Below are positions 36,340 to 47,067 of a stretch of 64,000 bases of DNA, one piece after another. Each line of letters begins with the position of its first letter. The first letter of the stretch is position 1. This DNA is from JAKANT01 sp035502095 (GTDB lineage: Bacteria; Pseudomonadota; Gammaproteobacteria; Burkholderiales; Burkholderiaceae_F). A model generated the notes under the pieces. It did no database searches. It was not told the origin of the DNA and saw only the letters and a list, made by a program, of their open reading frames with translations. A program made the position numbers and the translations under genes. Where the stretch lies: positions 310,001-374,000 of the forward strand of contig DATJUX010000026.1 of NCBI GenBank assembly GCA_035502095.1. Direction: 5' to 3'.

Positions 36340-37017
36340 ATGGATCCTCTGCGCCAGCAATTCATCGAATTTGCTCTCCAGGCCGGCGTCCTCAGGTTCG
36401 GCGAATTCGTCACGAAAGCGGGGCGAAAGACGCCCTATTTCTTCAATGCCGGACTGTTCAATCGCGGCGCACTACTCGGAAAGCTCGCACGATTCTATGG
36501 GCAGACCCTCCTGACGGCCGAAAAGGCCGGATTGGTGAAGTTCGACATGCTGTTCGGCCCGGCTTACAAGGGGATCACGCTGGCTTCTGCGACCGCGGTG
36601 GCGCTGGCCGAGTTGGGGCGCGACGTGCCGTTCGCCTTCAATCGCAAAGAAACCAAAGATCACGGGGAAGGAGGCAGTCTTGTCGGCGCACCCCTCGCTG
36701 GACGCGTTGTTATTCTGGACGACGTCATTACCGCGGGGACCTCGGTGCGGGAATCGGTGGACCTGATACGGGCCAATGGGGCAAATCCTGCCGGGGTCCT
36801 GATCGCGCTCGACCGCAAGGAACGCGCGGGTCCGGACGACGCGCTTTCGGAGCGCTCGGCGGCCCAGGAGGTGGCCGATCGGTACGGCGTGCCGGTGCTC
36901 GCCATCGCCGGTCTCGACGATCTGTTCGCGTTTCTCGACTCCGGTTCGGCGCTTGCACGTGAAGCGGCTCCCTTTCGCGCCGCATTGGCGGCCTACCGGC
37001 AACGTTATGGCGCCTGA
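36340..37017 (+). CDS. pyrE: Orotate phosphoribosyltransferase
   Basis: 225 residues. PRPP-binding motif VVILDDVITAGTS at 123-135, and the catalytic loop Lys in NRKETKDHGEGG (101-112). Converts orotate and PRPP to OMP in pyrimidine synthesis. Full length. Its end overlaps the following signal-peptide protein by 11 bases. Confidence 0.96.
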   Translation: MDPLRQQFIEFALQAGVLRFGEFVTKAGRKTPYFFNAGLFNRGALLGKLARFYGQTLLTAEKAGLVKFDMLFGPAYKGITLASATAVALAELGRDVPFAFNRKETKDHGEGGSLVGAPLAGRVVILDDVITAGTSVRESVDLIRANGANPAGVLIALDRKERAGPDDALSERSAAQEVADRYGVPVLAIAGLDDLFAFLDSGSALAREAAPFRAALAAYRQRYGA

Positions 37018-37666
37018 GCGTCTCTTGACCGCGCTGATCGCGCTCCTGGCCGTTGCCGGCACGGGCGGCGCGCGTGCGGGACAGCTCTACGTATGCACGA
37101 CACCGTCCGGCCGCACGATCACGTCCGACATGCCGCCGCAGGAGTGCGCCGACGGTCCGATCCGCGAGCTGCGCCCGGACGGATCAGTCCGGCGCGTGAT
37201 CGAACCGCCGTTGACACCCGCGCAGCGCGCCGAGCGCGATGCGGAGGCCAAGCGGCAGATCGAGGAAGCGGAGCGGCAGCGCGGCCAGATGCGGCGCGAC
37301 CTCTCGCTGCTGGAGACTTACGGCAGCGAAAACGAGATCGAAGCGACGCGCAATCGCGCGTTGAGCGATCGCCAGGCGCTGATCGAACGCGCGCTCAGGC
37401 GCATGGACGAACTCAAGCGCGAGCGCAGGAAACTCGACGACGAGACCGAGTTCTATGCCAAGCACGAGTTGCCGGAGAAGCTCAAGCGGGAGCTTTCCGC
37501 CAACGACGACATGCTGAGGTCGCAGCAAAAGGCCATTGCGGAGACCAGGGCCGACATGGCGCGTGTCAACGAACGCTACGACGCGGAGTCGCGGCGCTTC
37601 CGCGAACTCGTGAGTGCCGGCGCCCAGCCGGTGCAGCGGCCGCCGGAGAAGGCAGGCCTGCCCTGA
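37007..37666 (+). CDS. Periplasmic DUF4124-like coiled-coil protein, copy 1
   Basis: 219 residues from ATG 37007. Signal peptide ends near ARA (24). A short beta domain (LYVCTTPSGRTITSDMPPQEC, IRELRPDGS) resembles DUF4124, followed by a long charged coiled coil (about 65-190) rich in Arg, Glu and Lys, ending QPVQRPPEK. The gene after it encodes a close paralogue. Role unknown; the coiled coil suggests an assembly or scaffold function. Confidence 0.75.
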   Translation: MAPERLLTALIALLAVAGTGGARAGQLYVCTTPSGRTITSDMPPQECADGPIRELRPDGSVRRVIEPPLTPAQRAERDAEAKRQIEEAERQRGQMRRDLSLLETYGSENEIEATRNRALSDRQALIERALRRMDELKRERRKLDDETEFYAKHELPEKLKRELSANDDMLRSQQKAIAETRADMARVNERYDAESRRFRELVSAGAQPVQRPPEKAGLP

Positions 37667-37792
37667 TTGCCCGGGCGGCGGCGCGTGCCGCCGAAGCACC
37701 GCGTTATCCTCGACGGTATGGTCACGGAGACGCGTTCTGGGCGGGGTTCGGTCGGCCCGATCAAACGTCGTCCCGGCGACGGTCGCGCAAGG

Positions 37793-38455
37793 GTGACCGG
37801 TCGCGCCGTGCCACTCGGACGACACCTTGCACGCCTGCTCGCCGCAGGCTTGCTCGTGTTCTGCGCAGGCGCACACGCGCAGTTCCTCTACACCTGCATC
37901 ACGAAGAGCGGAAGGCGGGTCAGCTCAGATCGACCTCCTCCGGAATGCGCCGATCGAACGATCCACGTCCTGCGCCCGGATGGCACGCCGTACCGCGATA
38001 TCGAGCCGCCACTCACGCCGGAGCAGCGAAACAAGCAGGAAGAAGAAGAAAAGCGCAAGCTCGAAGAAGACGATGCCAAACGCGCCCAGGTGCGCAGCGA
38101 CCGCTCGCTGCTCGAAACGTACGCCTCCCTGGAAGAAATCGAGGCGGCGCGCAAGCGCGCCATCGCAGACCAGCAGAAGCTCATCGACCGCGCGCTCGAG
38201 CGCAAGGCCGAGCTGCAGCGCGAGCGCAAGAAGCTCGATGACGAGGCCGAGTTCTACATCAAGCGCGACATGCCGGAAGACCTCAAGCGGTCTTTTGCGG
38301 CGAACAACGAGTCGATGAAGCTGCAGGACCAGCTCATCGCGAATACCCGGGCCGAGATGAAGCGCATCAACGAGCGTTTCGATGGTTTCGCCAAGCGCTT
38401 CAAGGAGCTGCTGGACAGAGGTGCGACGCCGGTGCAGCGGCCCGACCAGAAGTAG
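37793..38455 (+). CDS. Periplasmic DUF4124-like coiled-coil protein, copy 2
   Basis: 220 residues from GTG 37793, chosen because it puts the signal peptide (LLAAGLLVFCAGAHAQ) at the N-terminus and gives the same length as copy 1; ATG at 37718 is possible. It is collinear with copy 1: SGRRVSSDRPPPECAD, PDGTPYRDIEPPLTPEQR, RSDRSLLETYAS, RERKKLDDEAEFY, LDRGATPVQRP. The tandem arises from gene duplication. Copy 2 has a run of Glu/Lys near residue 85-100 absent from copy 1. Confidence 0.75.
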   Translation: MTGRAVPLGRHLARLLAAGLLVFCAGAHAQFLYTCITKSGRRVSSDRPPPECADRTIHVLRPDGTPYRDIEPPLTPEQRNKQEEEEKRKLEEDDAKRAQVRSDRSLLETYASLEEIEAARKRAIADQQKLIDRALERKAELQRERKKLDDEAEFYIKRDMPEDLKRSFAANNESMKLQDQLIANTRAEMKRINERFDGFAKRFKELLDRGATPVQRPDQK

Positions 38456-38755
38456 TGGACCGTCGCAACCGAATCGGACGGGAAGTCAATGCCGGACTCG
38501 CCGTCCCGAGCGAAGCGGCGCGCGATGCTCGATGCTGCGCACGGCCGAGGAACCCGGACAGAGATTGCGCGGATCGAGACAGGCTGTCGTGTCCGCGCTC
38601 ATCGGCGCAGATCGGCGTCAACGGCCATTTCTTTTCGACGGCCGGGATTCCTCGCCCGCGGCTCGGAATGACGGGCTGAAGTCGCTGTTTCGCGGGAAGA
38701 GATCGCGGCTGCCACTTCGGAATCAGGCGTTGGCCGCCAGAGCGCTCAGATCCGC
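38456..38755 (+). other. Intergenic region with dispersed-repeat remnants
   Basis: 300 bases without a gene. The part 38581-38640 contains CGGCGCAGATCGGCGTCAA, similar in the opposite orientation to GACGCAGATTGCGCAGAT at 52596-52613. A GACGG...CCGTC-like segment and a CTCGGAATGACGGG resemble widespread junk repeats. No terminator with a U-tract is evident. Confidence 0.4.
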
Positions 38756-40207
<1,452 letters not shown>

Positions 40208-40222
40208 GGTTTCGGTCTCCGC

Positions 40223-41698
40223 TCAGAAACCCGCGGGCACGCGGCGGTGCCAGTCGGTCACGGTCTGATACGCGTGCGCGACGCCGAGCATCCGGGCTTC
40301 TTCGAAATGGTTGGTCATCAGCTGCAGGCCCACGGGACGGTTCTTGGCCCCGAAGCCGCAGGGGATGCTCATGCTCGGAATCCCTGCCAGCGAGCCCGGC
40401 ACGGTGTAGAGGTCGGCGAGGTACATGGCAACCGGATCGTCGCTCTTTTCGCCGAAACCGAACGCGACGCTGGTCGTGACCGGGCTCGCGATCACGTCGC
40501 ATTCCCGGAACGCGCGCTGGAAGTCGTCGGCGATCACGCGTCGCACCTTCATCGCCTTGATGAAATAGGCATCGTAGTACCCGTGCGAGAGCACGTAGGT
40601 GCCGACGAGGATGCGGCGTTTCGGCTCGGCGCCCAGGCCCTCCGAGCGCGACTTCTTGATCATGTCGGTCAGGTCGTCGTACGTGCGCGCGCGGTGCCCG
40701 TAGCGCACGCCATCGAAGCGCGACAGGTTGCTCGAGCACTCCGCAGGGGCGATGACGTAATAGACGGCGATGCCCAGTTCGGCATTCGGCAGCGAGGTCG
40801 GGACTAGGTGCGCTCCCAACCTCTCGTATTCGGCGAGGGCGGCGCGCACGGCGTTCTCGACATCCGGCGCCAGGCCGGCGCCGAAGAACTCCTTCGGCAC
40901 GCCGATCTTCAAGCCGCGCACACCGGTGTTCAGGTGGCGCGTGAAGTCCTCGCGCGGCCGGTCGAGGCTGGTCGAGTCCTTCGGATCGAAGCCGAGCATC
41001 GTGTTGAACAGCAGCGCGCAGTCCTCGGCCGACTGCGTGAGCAGGCCCGCGGTGTCGAGCGAGGAAGCGAAGGCGATCATTCCCCAGCGCGAGGGTCGAC
41101 CGTAGGTCGGCTTGGTGCCCGTGATGCCGGTGAACGCCGCCGGCTCGCGGATCGAACCGCCCGTATCGGTGGCCGTCGCCGCCGGCGCGATGCGCGCGGC
41201 GACCGCGGCGGCCGAGCCACCGGAGGAGCCGCCCGGCACCGCCGCGGTGTCCCACGGGTTCAGGACGTTGCCGAACGCGCTGTTCTCGTTCGACGAGCCC
41301 ATCGCGAACTCGTCGCAGTTGAGCTTGCCCAGACAGACCATGCCGGCCTGCTTCAGGTTGTCGACCACGGTCGCATCGAACGGGCTCATGTATCCGTTGC
41401 CGTCGGCGTTGAGCAGGATGCGGCTCGCCGCGGTCGAGCTCCACTCGCGCGTGACGAAAACATCCTTGTGCGCCAGCGGCACGCCCAGGAGCGGCCCGGC
41501 CTCGCCACGCGCCCGTCGTGCATCGGCCTCGCGCGCCTGCGCCAGCGTGACATCGGGCCGCACGTCGAGGAAGGCGTTCAGGTGTTTGTGGGCTTCGATG
41601 CGCGCCAGGAAAAGCTGCGCGAGTTCGACCGCGGAGACGCGCTTCGCACCAAGCTGGCGCCCGAGCTCGGCGACCGATGCATGGGCCAGTTCGCTCAC
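40223..41698 (-). CDS. gatA: Asp/Glu-tRNA(Asn/Gln) amidotransferase subunit A
   Basis: 491 residues, GTG start coupled to gatC (GTGA overlap). Amidase-signature triad Lys78 (LAHKDV), cis-Ser158 (GGSSGGS) and nucleophile Ser182 (DTGGSIR) all present. Hydrolyses glutamine to provide ammonia to GatB. Confidence 0.97.
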   Translation of the reverse strand: MSELAHASVAELGRQLGAKRVSAVELAQLFLARIEAHKHLNAFLDVRPDVTLAQAREADARRARGEAGPLLGVPLAHKDVFVTREWSSTAASRILLNADGNGYMSPFDATVVDNLKQAGMVCLGKLNCDEFAMGSSNENSAFGNVLNPWDTAAVPGGSSGGSAAAVAARIAPAATATDTGGSIREPAAFTGITGTKPTYGRPSRWGMIAFASSLDTAGLLTQSAEDCALLFNTMLGFDPKDSTSLDRPREDFTRHLNTGVRGLKIGVPKEFFGAGLAPDVENAVRAALAEYERLGAHLVPTSLPNAELGIAVYYVIAPAECSSNLSRFDGVRYGHRARTYDDLTDMIKKSRSEGLGAEPKRRILVGTYVLSHGYYDAYFIKAMKVRRVIADDFQRAFRECDVIASPVTTSVAFGFGEKSDDPVAMYLADLYTVPGSLAGIPSMSIPCGFGAKNRPVGLQLMTNHFEEARMLGVAHAYQTVTDWHRRVPAGF

Positions 41699-41982
41699 TC
41701 GATCACCCGCGGCACGAGGAAGAGGCCGTCGGCCTGCGCCGGCGCATTGCGCAGGTTGGCGGCGCGCTGGTCGTGCTCCGAGACGATGTCGTCGCGCAGG
41801 CGCTGACTCCCGCCGAGCGGATGCGACATGGGCTCGATGCGGTCGGTGTCGACGCGCTGCATCTTCTCGATCATCGCGAAAATGTCGTTCAGCTGGGCCA
41901 GCGTCGCGTTGGCCTGGGCTTCGTTGATCTCGATGCGTGCCAGATGGGCGATGCGATAGACGTCGTCGCGGGTCAGGGACAT
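41695..41982 (-). CDS. gatC: Asp/Glu-tRNA(Asn/Gln) amidotransferase subunit C
   Basis: 95 residues from ATG 41982 (MSLTRDDVYRIAHLARIEIN). The longer in-frame start at 42114 gives a basic N-terminus unlike GatC. The family signature VYRIAHLARIEI, followed by FAMIEKMQRVDTDRIEPMSHPL, is clear. It stabilises GatA-GatB. First gene of the operon; divergent from mreB across 202 bases. Confidence 0.94.
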   Translation of the reverse strand: MSLTRDDVYRIAHLARIEINEAQANATLAQLNDIFAMIEKMQRVDTDRIEPMSHPLGGSQRLRDDIVSEHDQRAANLRNAPAQADGLFLVPRVIE

Positions 41983-42184
41983 GTCAAGGTTTCGCTTCGA
42001 TGCTGCAAGTGGGGCAGGCCAGCCAACCGGATGACACCGAACACGGCGTCTCCTGCGCAGGAAGAACAAAGCTTTCCAGCGAAGCTCGCGCTTGCTTAGC
42101 GTATTATCGCGCACCGATTCGCAAAGACGCCCCCCGCGGCGCGCGGCCCGGGGCCTCGATCCCTGATTTCAGAAGCGTTGCCCG

Positions 42185-43228
42185 ATGTTCGGTTTTTTGC
42201 GCAGCTATTTCTCGAGCGATCTTGCGATCGATCTCGGCACCGCCAACACGCTGATCTACGTGCGCGGGAAGGGGATCGTGCTCGACGAACCTTCGGTGGT
42301 CGCGATCAGTCACGAAGGCGGCCCGAATGCGAAGCGGTCGATCCGCGCGGTGGGTCGCGAAGCAAAACAAATGCTCGGCAAGGTGCCGGGCAACATCGAA
42401 GCGATCCGCCCGATGAAGGACGGCGTCATCGCCGACTTCACCGTCACCGAGCAGATGCTCAAGCAGTTCATCAAGATGGTCCACCCCTCGAGCCTGCTTG
42501 CGCCGAGCCCGCGCATCATCATCTGCGTGCCGTGCGGCTCCACCCAGGTGGAGCGGCGTGCGATCAAGGAATCGGCCGAAGCCGCCGGCGCGTCCCAGGT
42601 GTTCCTGATCGAGGAACCGATGGCCGCGGCGATCGGCGCCGGGCTGCCGGTCTCCGAAGCTTCGGGCTCGATGGTGGTCGACATCGGCGGCGGCACCACG
42701 GAGGTCGGCATCATCTCGCTGGGCGGCATGGTCTACTCGGGATCGGTGCGGGTCGGCGGCGACAAGTTCGACGAGGCCATCATCAACTACATCCGCCGCA
42801 ACTACGGCATGCTGATCGGCGAGCCGACGGCGGAGGCCATCAAGAAAGAGATCGGCTCGGCGTTCCCCGGCTCCGAGGTCAAGGAGATGGAGGTCAAGGG
42901 GCGCAATCTCTCCGAGGGCATCCCGCGCAGTTTCACCATCTCGAGCAACGAGATCCTCGAGGCGCTGACCGACCCGCTGAATCAGATCGTCTCGGCCGTG
43001 AAGATCGCTCTCGAACAGACGCCACCGGAACTCGGCGCCGACATCGCGGACCGCGGCATGATGCTCACCGGCGGCGGCGCGCTGTTGCGCGATCTCGATC
43101 GCCTCTTGATGGAAGAGACGGGCTTGCCGGTGATCGTCGCAGAAGACCCGCTCACCTGCGTCGTGCGCGGCTGCGGGATCGCGCTCGAACGGATGGACAA
43201 GCTCGGCACCGCCTTCGCCACCGGGTGA
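42185..43228 (+). CDS. mreB: Rod-shape determining protein MreB
   Basis: 347 residues, the usual MreB length. Actin-fold nucleotide motifs: DLAIDLGTANTLIYV (12-26), VFLIEEPMAAAIGAGLP and VVDIGGGTTEVGIISLG. The N-terminal FGFLRSYF is the amphipathic membrane-binding helix. It directs elongasome movement. A TATTAT at 42102-42107 is a good -10, but no -35 is clear. Confidence 0.97.
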   Translation: MFGFLRSYFSSDLAIDLGTANTLIYVRGKGIVLDEPSVVAISHEGGPNAKRSIRAVGREAKQMLGKVPGNIEAIRPMKDGVIADFTVTEQMLKQFIKMVHPSSLLAPSPRIIICVPCGSTQVERRAIKESAEAAGASQVFLIEEPMAAAIGAGLPVSEASGSMVVDIGGGTTEVGIISLGGMVYSGSVRVGGDKFDEAIINYIRRNYGMLIGEPTAEAIKKEIGSAFPGSEVKEMEVKGRNLSEGIPRSFTISSNEILEALTDPLNQIVSAVKIALEQTPPELGADIADRGMMLTGGGALLRDLDRLLMEETGLPVIVAEDPLTCVVRGCGIALERMDKLGTAFATG

Positions 43229-43278
43229 GCGCACGCACGTTCCGATTTCCCGGAGCCCACCCGGCGGGCAGCGCCGCC

Positions 43279-43428
43279 TGAGCGTTTGCAACGGGGCCAA
43301 TGCTCGAACGCTCGCCCCCTCGCCGCTTCGTTCCACCGCAGGGGGAGAAATCCCCGTGCTTCGTGGCGCTTCTCGGGGCAAGCTGCACCCACTGAGCGTT
43401 TGAAATTGGCTTAATGTTTGAACGCTCA
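43279..43428 (+). repeat. Two copies of a 36-base palindromic repeat between mreB and mreC
   Basis: Copy 1 (43279-43314) and copy 2 (43393-43428) both begin TGAGCGTTTG and end GAACGCTC, forming hairpins with 8-9 bp arms. The middles differ. Each is followed by GCCCCCTC. Between them lies GC-rich sequence with its own inverted repeats. Position and form suggest small interspersed palindromic elements. Confidence 0.65.
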
Positions 43429-43472
43429 GCCCCCTCACCCCCGGCCCCTCTCCCTCCAGGGGAAAGGGGAGG
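43429..43472 (+). repeat. REP-like CCCCTCACCCC palindromic element
   Basis: Begins CCCCCTCACCCCCGG and continues into a CCCCT/AGGGG hairpin (43445-43470 region). The same opening and a similar hairpin recur at 56757-56797, before the M48-TerB gene. Such elements occur in many high-GC proteobacteria between genes. Confidence 0.6.
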
Positions 43473-43514
43473 TACGTGCAGCAAAGGGCCGCAGGCCATT
43501 TGCTGATGACCTAG

Positions 43515-44417
43515 ATGGAATACGGCCCGCCGCCACTCTTCAATCAGGGCGTCTCTGCCCGGGCCCGGCTGGCGTTCTTCTCCTTCCTTGCCATTGCGCT
43601 GATCGTCATCGACTCGCGCGCGAAGCTCCTCGAGACCGTCCGCGTGGGGGTCGGGGTCGTCATGTACCCGGTGCAACGGGCGTTGCTGGTGCCGCGCGAC
43701 GTGATCGATCGCGTGGGCGATTTCTTCAATACCGTCGGCAGCCTGACCCGTGAAAACGAGCAACTCAAGCGCGAGGCGGTGGAGCGCTCCCAGGCCGTGC
43801 AGCAGACGCAGACGCTCATTGCCGAGAACGAACGCCTGCGCAAGCTCCTGGGGGCGCGCGAACGCATCGGCAACACGACGCGCCTCGCCCAGGCGCTGTA
43901 CGAATCGCGCGATCGTTTCTCGCACAAGCTGGTGCTCGACGTCGGCAGCAACGCCGGTGTCGATGCGGGCAGCCCGGTGATTGACGAAACCGGGGTCGTG
44001 GGCCAGGTGACGCGCGTGTTTCCCCTGACGGCCGAGGTGACGCTGCTCACCGACAAGGACCAGACCATTCCGGTGCAGGTCGTGCGCAACGGTTTGCGCG
44101 GCGTCGCCTACGGCGGCATCGAGCCCGGCACGCTCGATTTGCGCTTCATGGCCTCCAACGCCGACGTCGTCAACGGCGACGCCGTGGTCACCTCGGGCAT
44201 CGACGGGGTATATCCGGCCGGGCTCGCCGTGGCGACCGTGACCCGGGTCGAACGCAACGCGAAGGACCAGTTTGCGCGGGTCGTGATGACACCGACCGCA
44301 GGAGTGCAGAACTACACCTACCTCCTGGTGCTGAACGTCGATCGCAGCCAGGTGCCGCCCAGGCCCGCCGAGGAGCGCAAGCGCGAGCCGGAACCGCGCA
44401 AGGCAGGGCGCAAATGA
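43515..44417 (+). CDS. mreC: Rod-shape determining protein MreC
   Basis: 300 residues. One N-terminal membrane segment (about 15-32), coiled coil (about 70-115; RENEQLKREAVERSQAVQQTQTLIAEN), and two beta-barrels (NAGVDAGSPVIDETGVVGQV; TDKDQTIPVQV; VTSGIDGVYPAGLAV). Periplasmic scaffold linking MreB-MreD to PBP2-RodA. A charged tail (EERKREPEPRK) follows. Overlaps mreD by 4 bases. Confidence 0.95.
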   Translation: MEYGPPPLFNQGVSARARLAFFSFLAIALIVIDSRAKLLETVRVGVGVVMYPVQRALLVPRDVIDRVGDFFNTVGSLTRENEQLKREAVERSQAVQQTQTLIAENERLRKLLGARERIGNTTRLAQALYESRDRFSHKLVLDVGSNAGVDAGSPVIDETGVVGQVTRVFPLTAEVTLLTDKDQTIPVQVVRNGLRGVAYGGIEPGTLDLRFMASNADVVNGDAVVTSGIDGVYPAGLAVATVTRVERNAKDQFARVVMTPTAGVQNYTYLLVLNVDRSQVPPRPAEERKREPEPRKAGRK

Positions 44418-45034
44418 AGAGCCGCTGGCTGGATGCCCTCCTCACTTCGTTCGCAGTGCGCGGAGGGCGGCGCGGCGACGCGGCCGAACTCACCGCCGGC
44501 GCGGCGCTCGGCGTGGTACGCGGGTCGCAGACCAACGTCCTGCTGCGTCCGGTCAATCCGGCATTCATCTGGCTCACGTTGTTCATCGCCCTGGCGGCGA
44601 ATCTCCTGCCGTGGGGCCGCTTGCCCCTGGTGCCGGACTTCCTCGCCCTGGCGCTGGTGTTCTGGAACGTGCAGCAGCCGCGCCGGGTGGGGATCGGCGC
44701 GGCGTTCGTGTTCGGCCTCCTGATGGACGTGCACGATGGCGCCCTGTTCGGCGAACATGCACTCGCTTACACGCTTCTGTCGTACGGGGCGATCTCGCTG
44801 CACCGGCGCATCCTCTGGTTTCCGTTCGGCGCGCAGGCGGTGCACATCCTGCCGCTGCTGCTCGTCGCGCAGGTGGCGTCGCTGCTGATCCGGCTCTGGG
44901 TGGGCGGCCGTTTCCCGGGGTGGACGTACTTCGTCGAAAGCATCGTCGGTGCGGCACTGTGGCCGGTGATCTCCTGGCTGCTGCTGGCGCCGCAGCGGCG
45001 GCCGATCCAGCGCGACGAAACACGGCCGCTATAG
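44414..45034 (+). CDS. mreD: Rod-shape determining protein MreD
   Basis: 206 residues if started at the ATGA overlap with mreC. The MreD core starts around residue 43 (LLRPVNPAFIWLTLFIALAANLLPWGRL) with about five membrane segments. The first 40 residues (WLDALLTSFAVRGGRRGD) are not typical and an internal GTG (44513) would give a 173-residue protein close to family length. I keep the coupled ATG but consider it uncertain. Confidence 0.85.
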   Translation: MKSRWLDALLTSFAVRGGRRGDAAELTAGAALGVVRGSQTNVLLRPVNPAFIWLTLFIALAANLLPWGRLPLVPDFLALALVFWNVQQPRRVGIGAAFVFGLLMDVHDGALFGEHALAYTLLSYGAISLHRRILWFPFGAQAVHILPLLLVAQVASLLIRLWVGGRFPGWTYFVESIVGAALWPVISWLLLAPQRRPIQRDETRPL

Positions 45035-45099
45035 ACCCTGCGCGGGCCGGCCGCGCTCCGAATCGGCCGAATAGGCGGCGCGTCAGCCGGTTATCCCGC

Positions 45100-45129
45100 T
45101 TGGCGCGGCCTTTTGCGCCCGCCTAGAAT
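45100..45129 (+). promoter_or_regulatory. Candidate sigma-70 promoter for mrdA
   Basis: TTGGCG (45100-45105) and TAGAAT (45124-45129) separated by 18 bases in the gap between mreD and mrdA. It could let PBP2-RodA-RlpA be transcribed independently of mreBCD. Confidence 0.5.
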
Positions 45130-45162
45130 CCCACGCTCGCGGACCCCTCCTGCAGTTTCTTC

Positions 45163-47067
45163 GTGACGGCGCTACGCAACACCGAGCGCGAGCTCTTTTT
45201 CTTTCGCACGCGCGTCGTCGCCGCCGGCGTGTTCGTAGGCCTGTGTTTCCTGCTGCTCGCCGGCCGCTTCGTCTGGCTGCAGTACTTCAAGCACGACGAT
45301 TTCTTCGCCCGCGCCGAAAGCAACCGCATCGCGGTGGTCCCGGTCACCGCCAACCGCGGCTTGATCAAGGACCGCGAGGGACGGATCATCGCGCGCAACT
45401 ACTCGGCCTATACGCTCGAGATCAATCCGCGCCAAGTCGAAAACGTCAACGCGGCGATCGACGAACTGGCGCAGGTGATCGAAGTGCAGCCGCGCGACCG
45501 GCGTCGCTTCAGGAAACTCATGGAGGAACTGAAGGGCGCCGATTCGATTCCGATCCGCACGCGCCTCAGCGACGAGGAGGTGGCGCGCTTCTCCGCCAAC
45601 CGCTTCCGTTTCCCGGGCATCGAATTGCGCGCGCGCCTGTTCCGCCATTACCCGCTCGGCGAGGTCGGCTCGCACATGATCGGCTACATCGGGCGCGTCT
45701 CGCAGGCCGACAAGGAGAAGATCGCGACCTGGGAGGACGCGGCCGATTACGTCGGCACCGACTACATCGGCAAGGTGGGCATCGAGCAGAGTTACGAGCG
45801 CGAGCTGCACGGCACCACCGGGTTCGAGGAGGTCGAGATCACCGCCGGCGGACGCGCCGTGCGCACGCTGTCGCGCACGCCCGCGACACCGGGCAACAAC
45901 CTGATCCTGTCGGTCGACATCAAGCTGCAGGAGATCGTGGAAAAGGCGTTCGGCGACCGCCGCGGTGCGCTGATCGCGATCGAGCCCGCGACGGGCGACG
46001 TGCTCGCCTTCGTCTCCAAGCCGACCTTCGATCCGAACCTGTTCGTCGAGGGCATCGATCCGCTGAACTGGGAAGCCCTGAACAACGACATCGACAAGCC
46101 CCTGCTCAACCGTGCCCTGCGCGGCACCTACCCGATCGGCTCGACCTACAAGCCGTTCATGGCCCTGGCGGCGCTCGAACTCGGCAAGCGGCGCCCGGAG
46201 ACCGTCTACAACGACCCGGGCTTCTTCGTGTACGCCGGGCACAAGTTCCGCGACAGCAACAAGGTGCCGCTGGGCCCGGTCAACATGCACACGTCGATCG
46301 TCAAGTCGAGCGACATCTACTACTACATGGTCGCCAACGATCTCGGGGTCGACGCCATCCACGATTTCATGCAGCCGCTCGGCTTCGGCCAGATCGTGGG
46401 CATCGACATCGAAGGCGAGCAGCCCGGCGTCCTGCCCTCGAGCGCATGGAAGGAAAAGCGGTTCAAGCAGAAGTGGTACGGCGGCGAGACGATCTCGATC
46501 GGGGTCGGCCAGGGCTACAACGCGTTCACGCTGCTCCAGCTTGCGCACGCGACCGCGAACATCGCCAACGACGGCATCGTGATGAAGCCGCACCTGGTGC
46601 GGGCGATCGAGGACGTCAAGACCGGGGAGCGCCGCCTGACCGTGCCCAAGGAGAGTTATCGCATCGACCTCAAGCCGGAGAACCTGCAGATCGTGCGCGA
46701 CGCGATGGTCGACGTGAACATCTCGGGCACCGGGCGCGCCGCCTTCCAGGGCGCGCTCTACAAGGTCGGCGGCAAGACCGGCACGGCGCAGGTGGTCGGC
46801 ATCAAGCAGAACGAGAAGTACGACGAAAAGAAGGTCGCCGAACGCAACCGCGACCATTCGTTGTTCATCGCCTTCGCCCCAGCCGACAAGCCGCGCATCG
46901 CGCTCGCCGTGCTGGTCGAAAACGGCGGCTGGGGCGCCTCGGCCGCGGCCCCGATTGCGCGCCAGGTGCTGGACTACTACCTGCTCGGCAAGATTCCGAA
47001 CGCGCCGGCGCTGCCCAAGGAAGGCAGCGACGCCGCGGCCGGGGTTGCGGGAGCCTCCGGTGACTGA
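45163..47067 (+). CDS. mrdA: Penicillin-binding protein 2 (elongasome transpeptidase)
   Basis: 634 residues, GTG start. One N-terminal membrane segment (about 15-36), pedestal domain, then transpeptidase domain with Ser327-xx-Lys330 (GSTYKPF), SSD (382-384) and KTGT (538-541). It cross-links new peptidoglycan together with RodA during cell elongation. Its end overlaps the mrdB start by 8 bases. Confidence 0.96.
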   Translation: MTALRNTERELFFFRTRVVAAGVFVGLCFLLLAGRFVWLQYFKHDDFFARAESNRIAVVPVTANRGLIKDREGRIIARNYSAYTLEINPRQVENVNAAIDELAQVIEVQPRDRRRFRKLMEELKGADSIPIRTRLSDEEVARFSANRFRFPGIELRARLFRHYPLGEVGSHMIGYIGRVSQADKEKIATWEDAADYVGTDYIGKVGIEQSYERELHGTTGFEEVEITAGGRAVRTLSRTPATPGNNLILSVDIKLQEIVEKAFGDRRGALIAIEPATGDVLAFVSKPTFDPNLFVEGIDPLNWEALNNDIDKPLLNRALRGTYPIGSTYKPFMALAALELGKRRPETVYNDPGFFVYAGHKFRDSNKVPLGPVNMHTSIVKSSDIYYYMVANDLGVDAIHDFMQPLGFGQIVGIDIEGEQPGVLPSSAWKEKRFKQKWYGGETISIGVGQGYNAFTLLQLAHATANIANDGIVMKPHLVRAIEDVKTGERRLTVPKESYRIDLKPENLQIVRDAMVDVNISGTGRAAFQGALYKVGGKTGTAQVVGIKQNEKYDEKKVAERNRDHSLFIAFAPADKPRIALAVLVENGGWGASAAAPIARQVLDYYLLGKIPNAPALPKEGSDAAAGVAGASGD

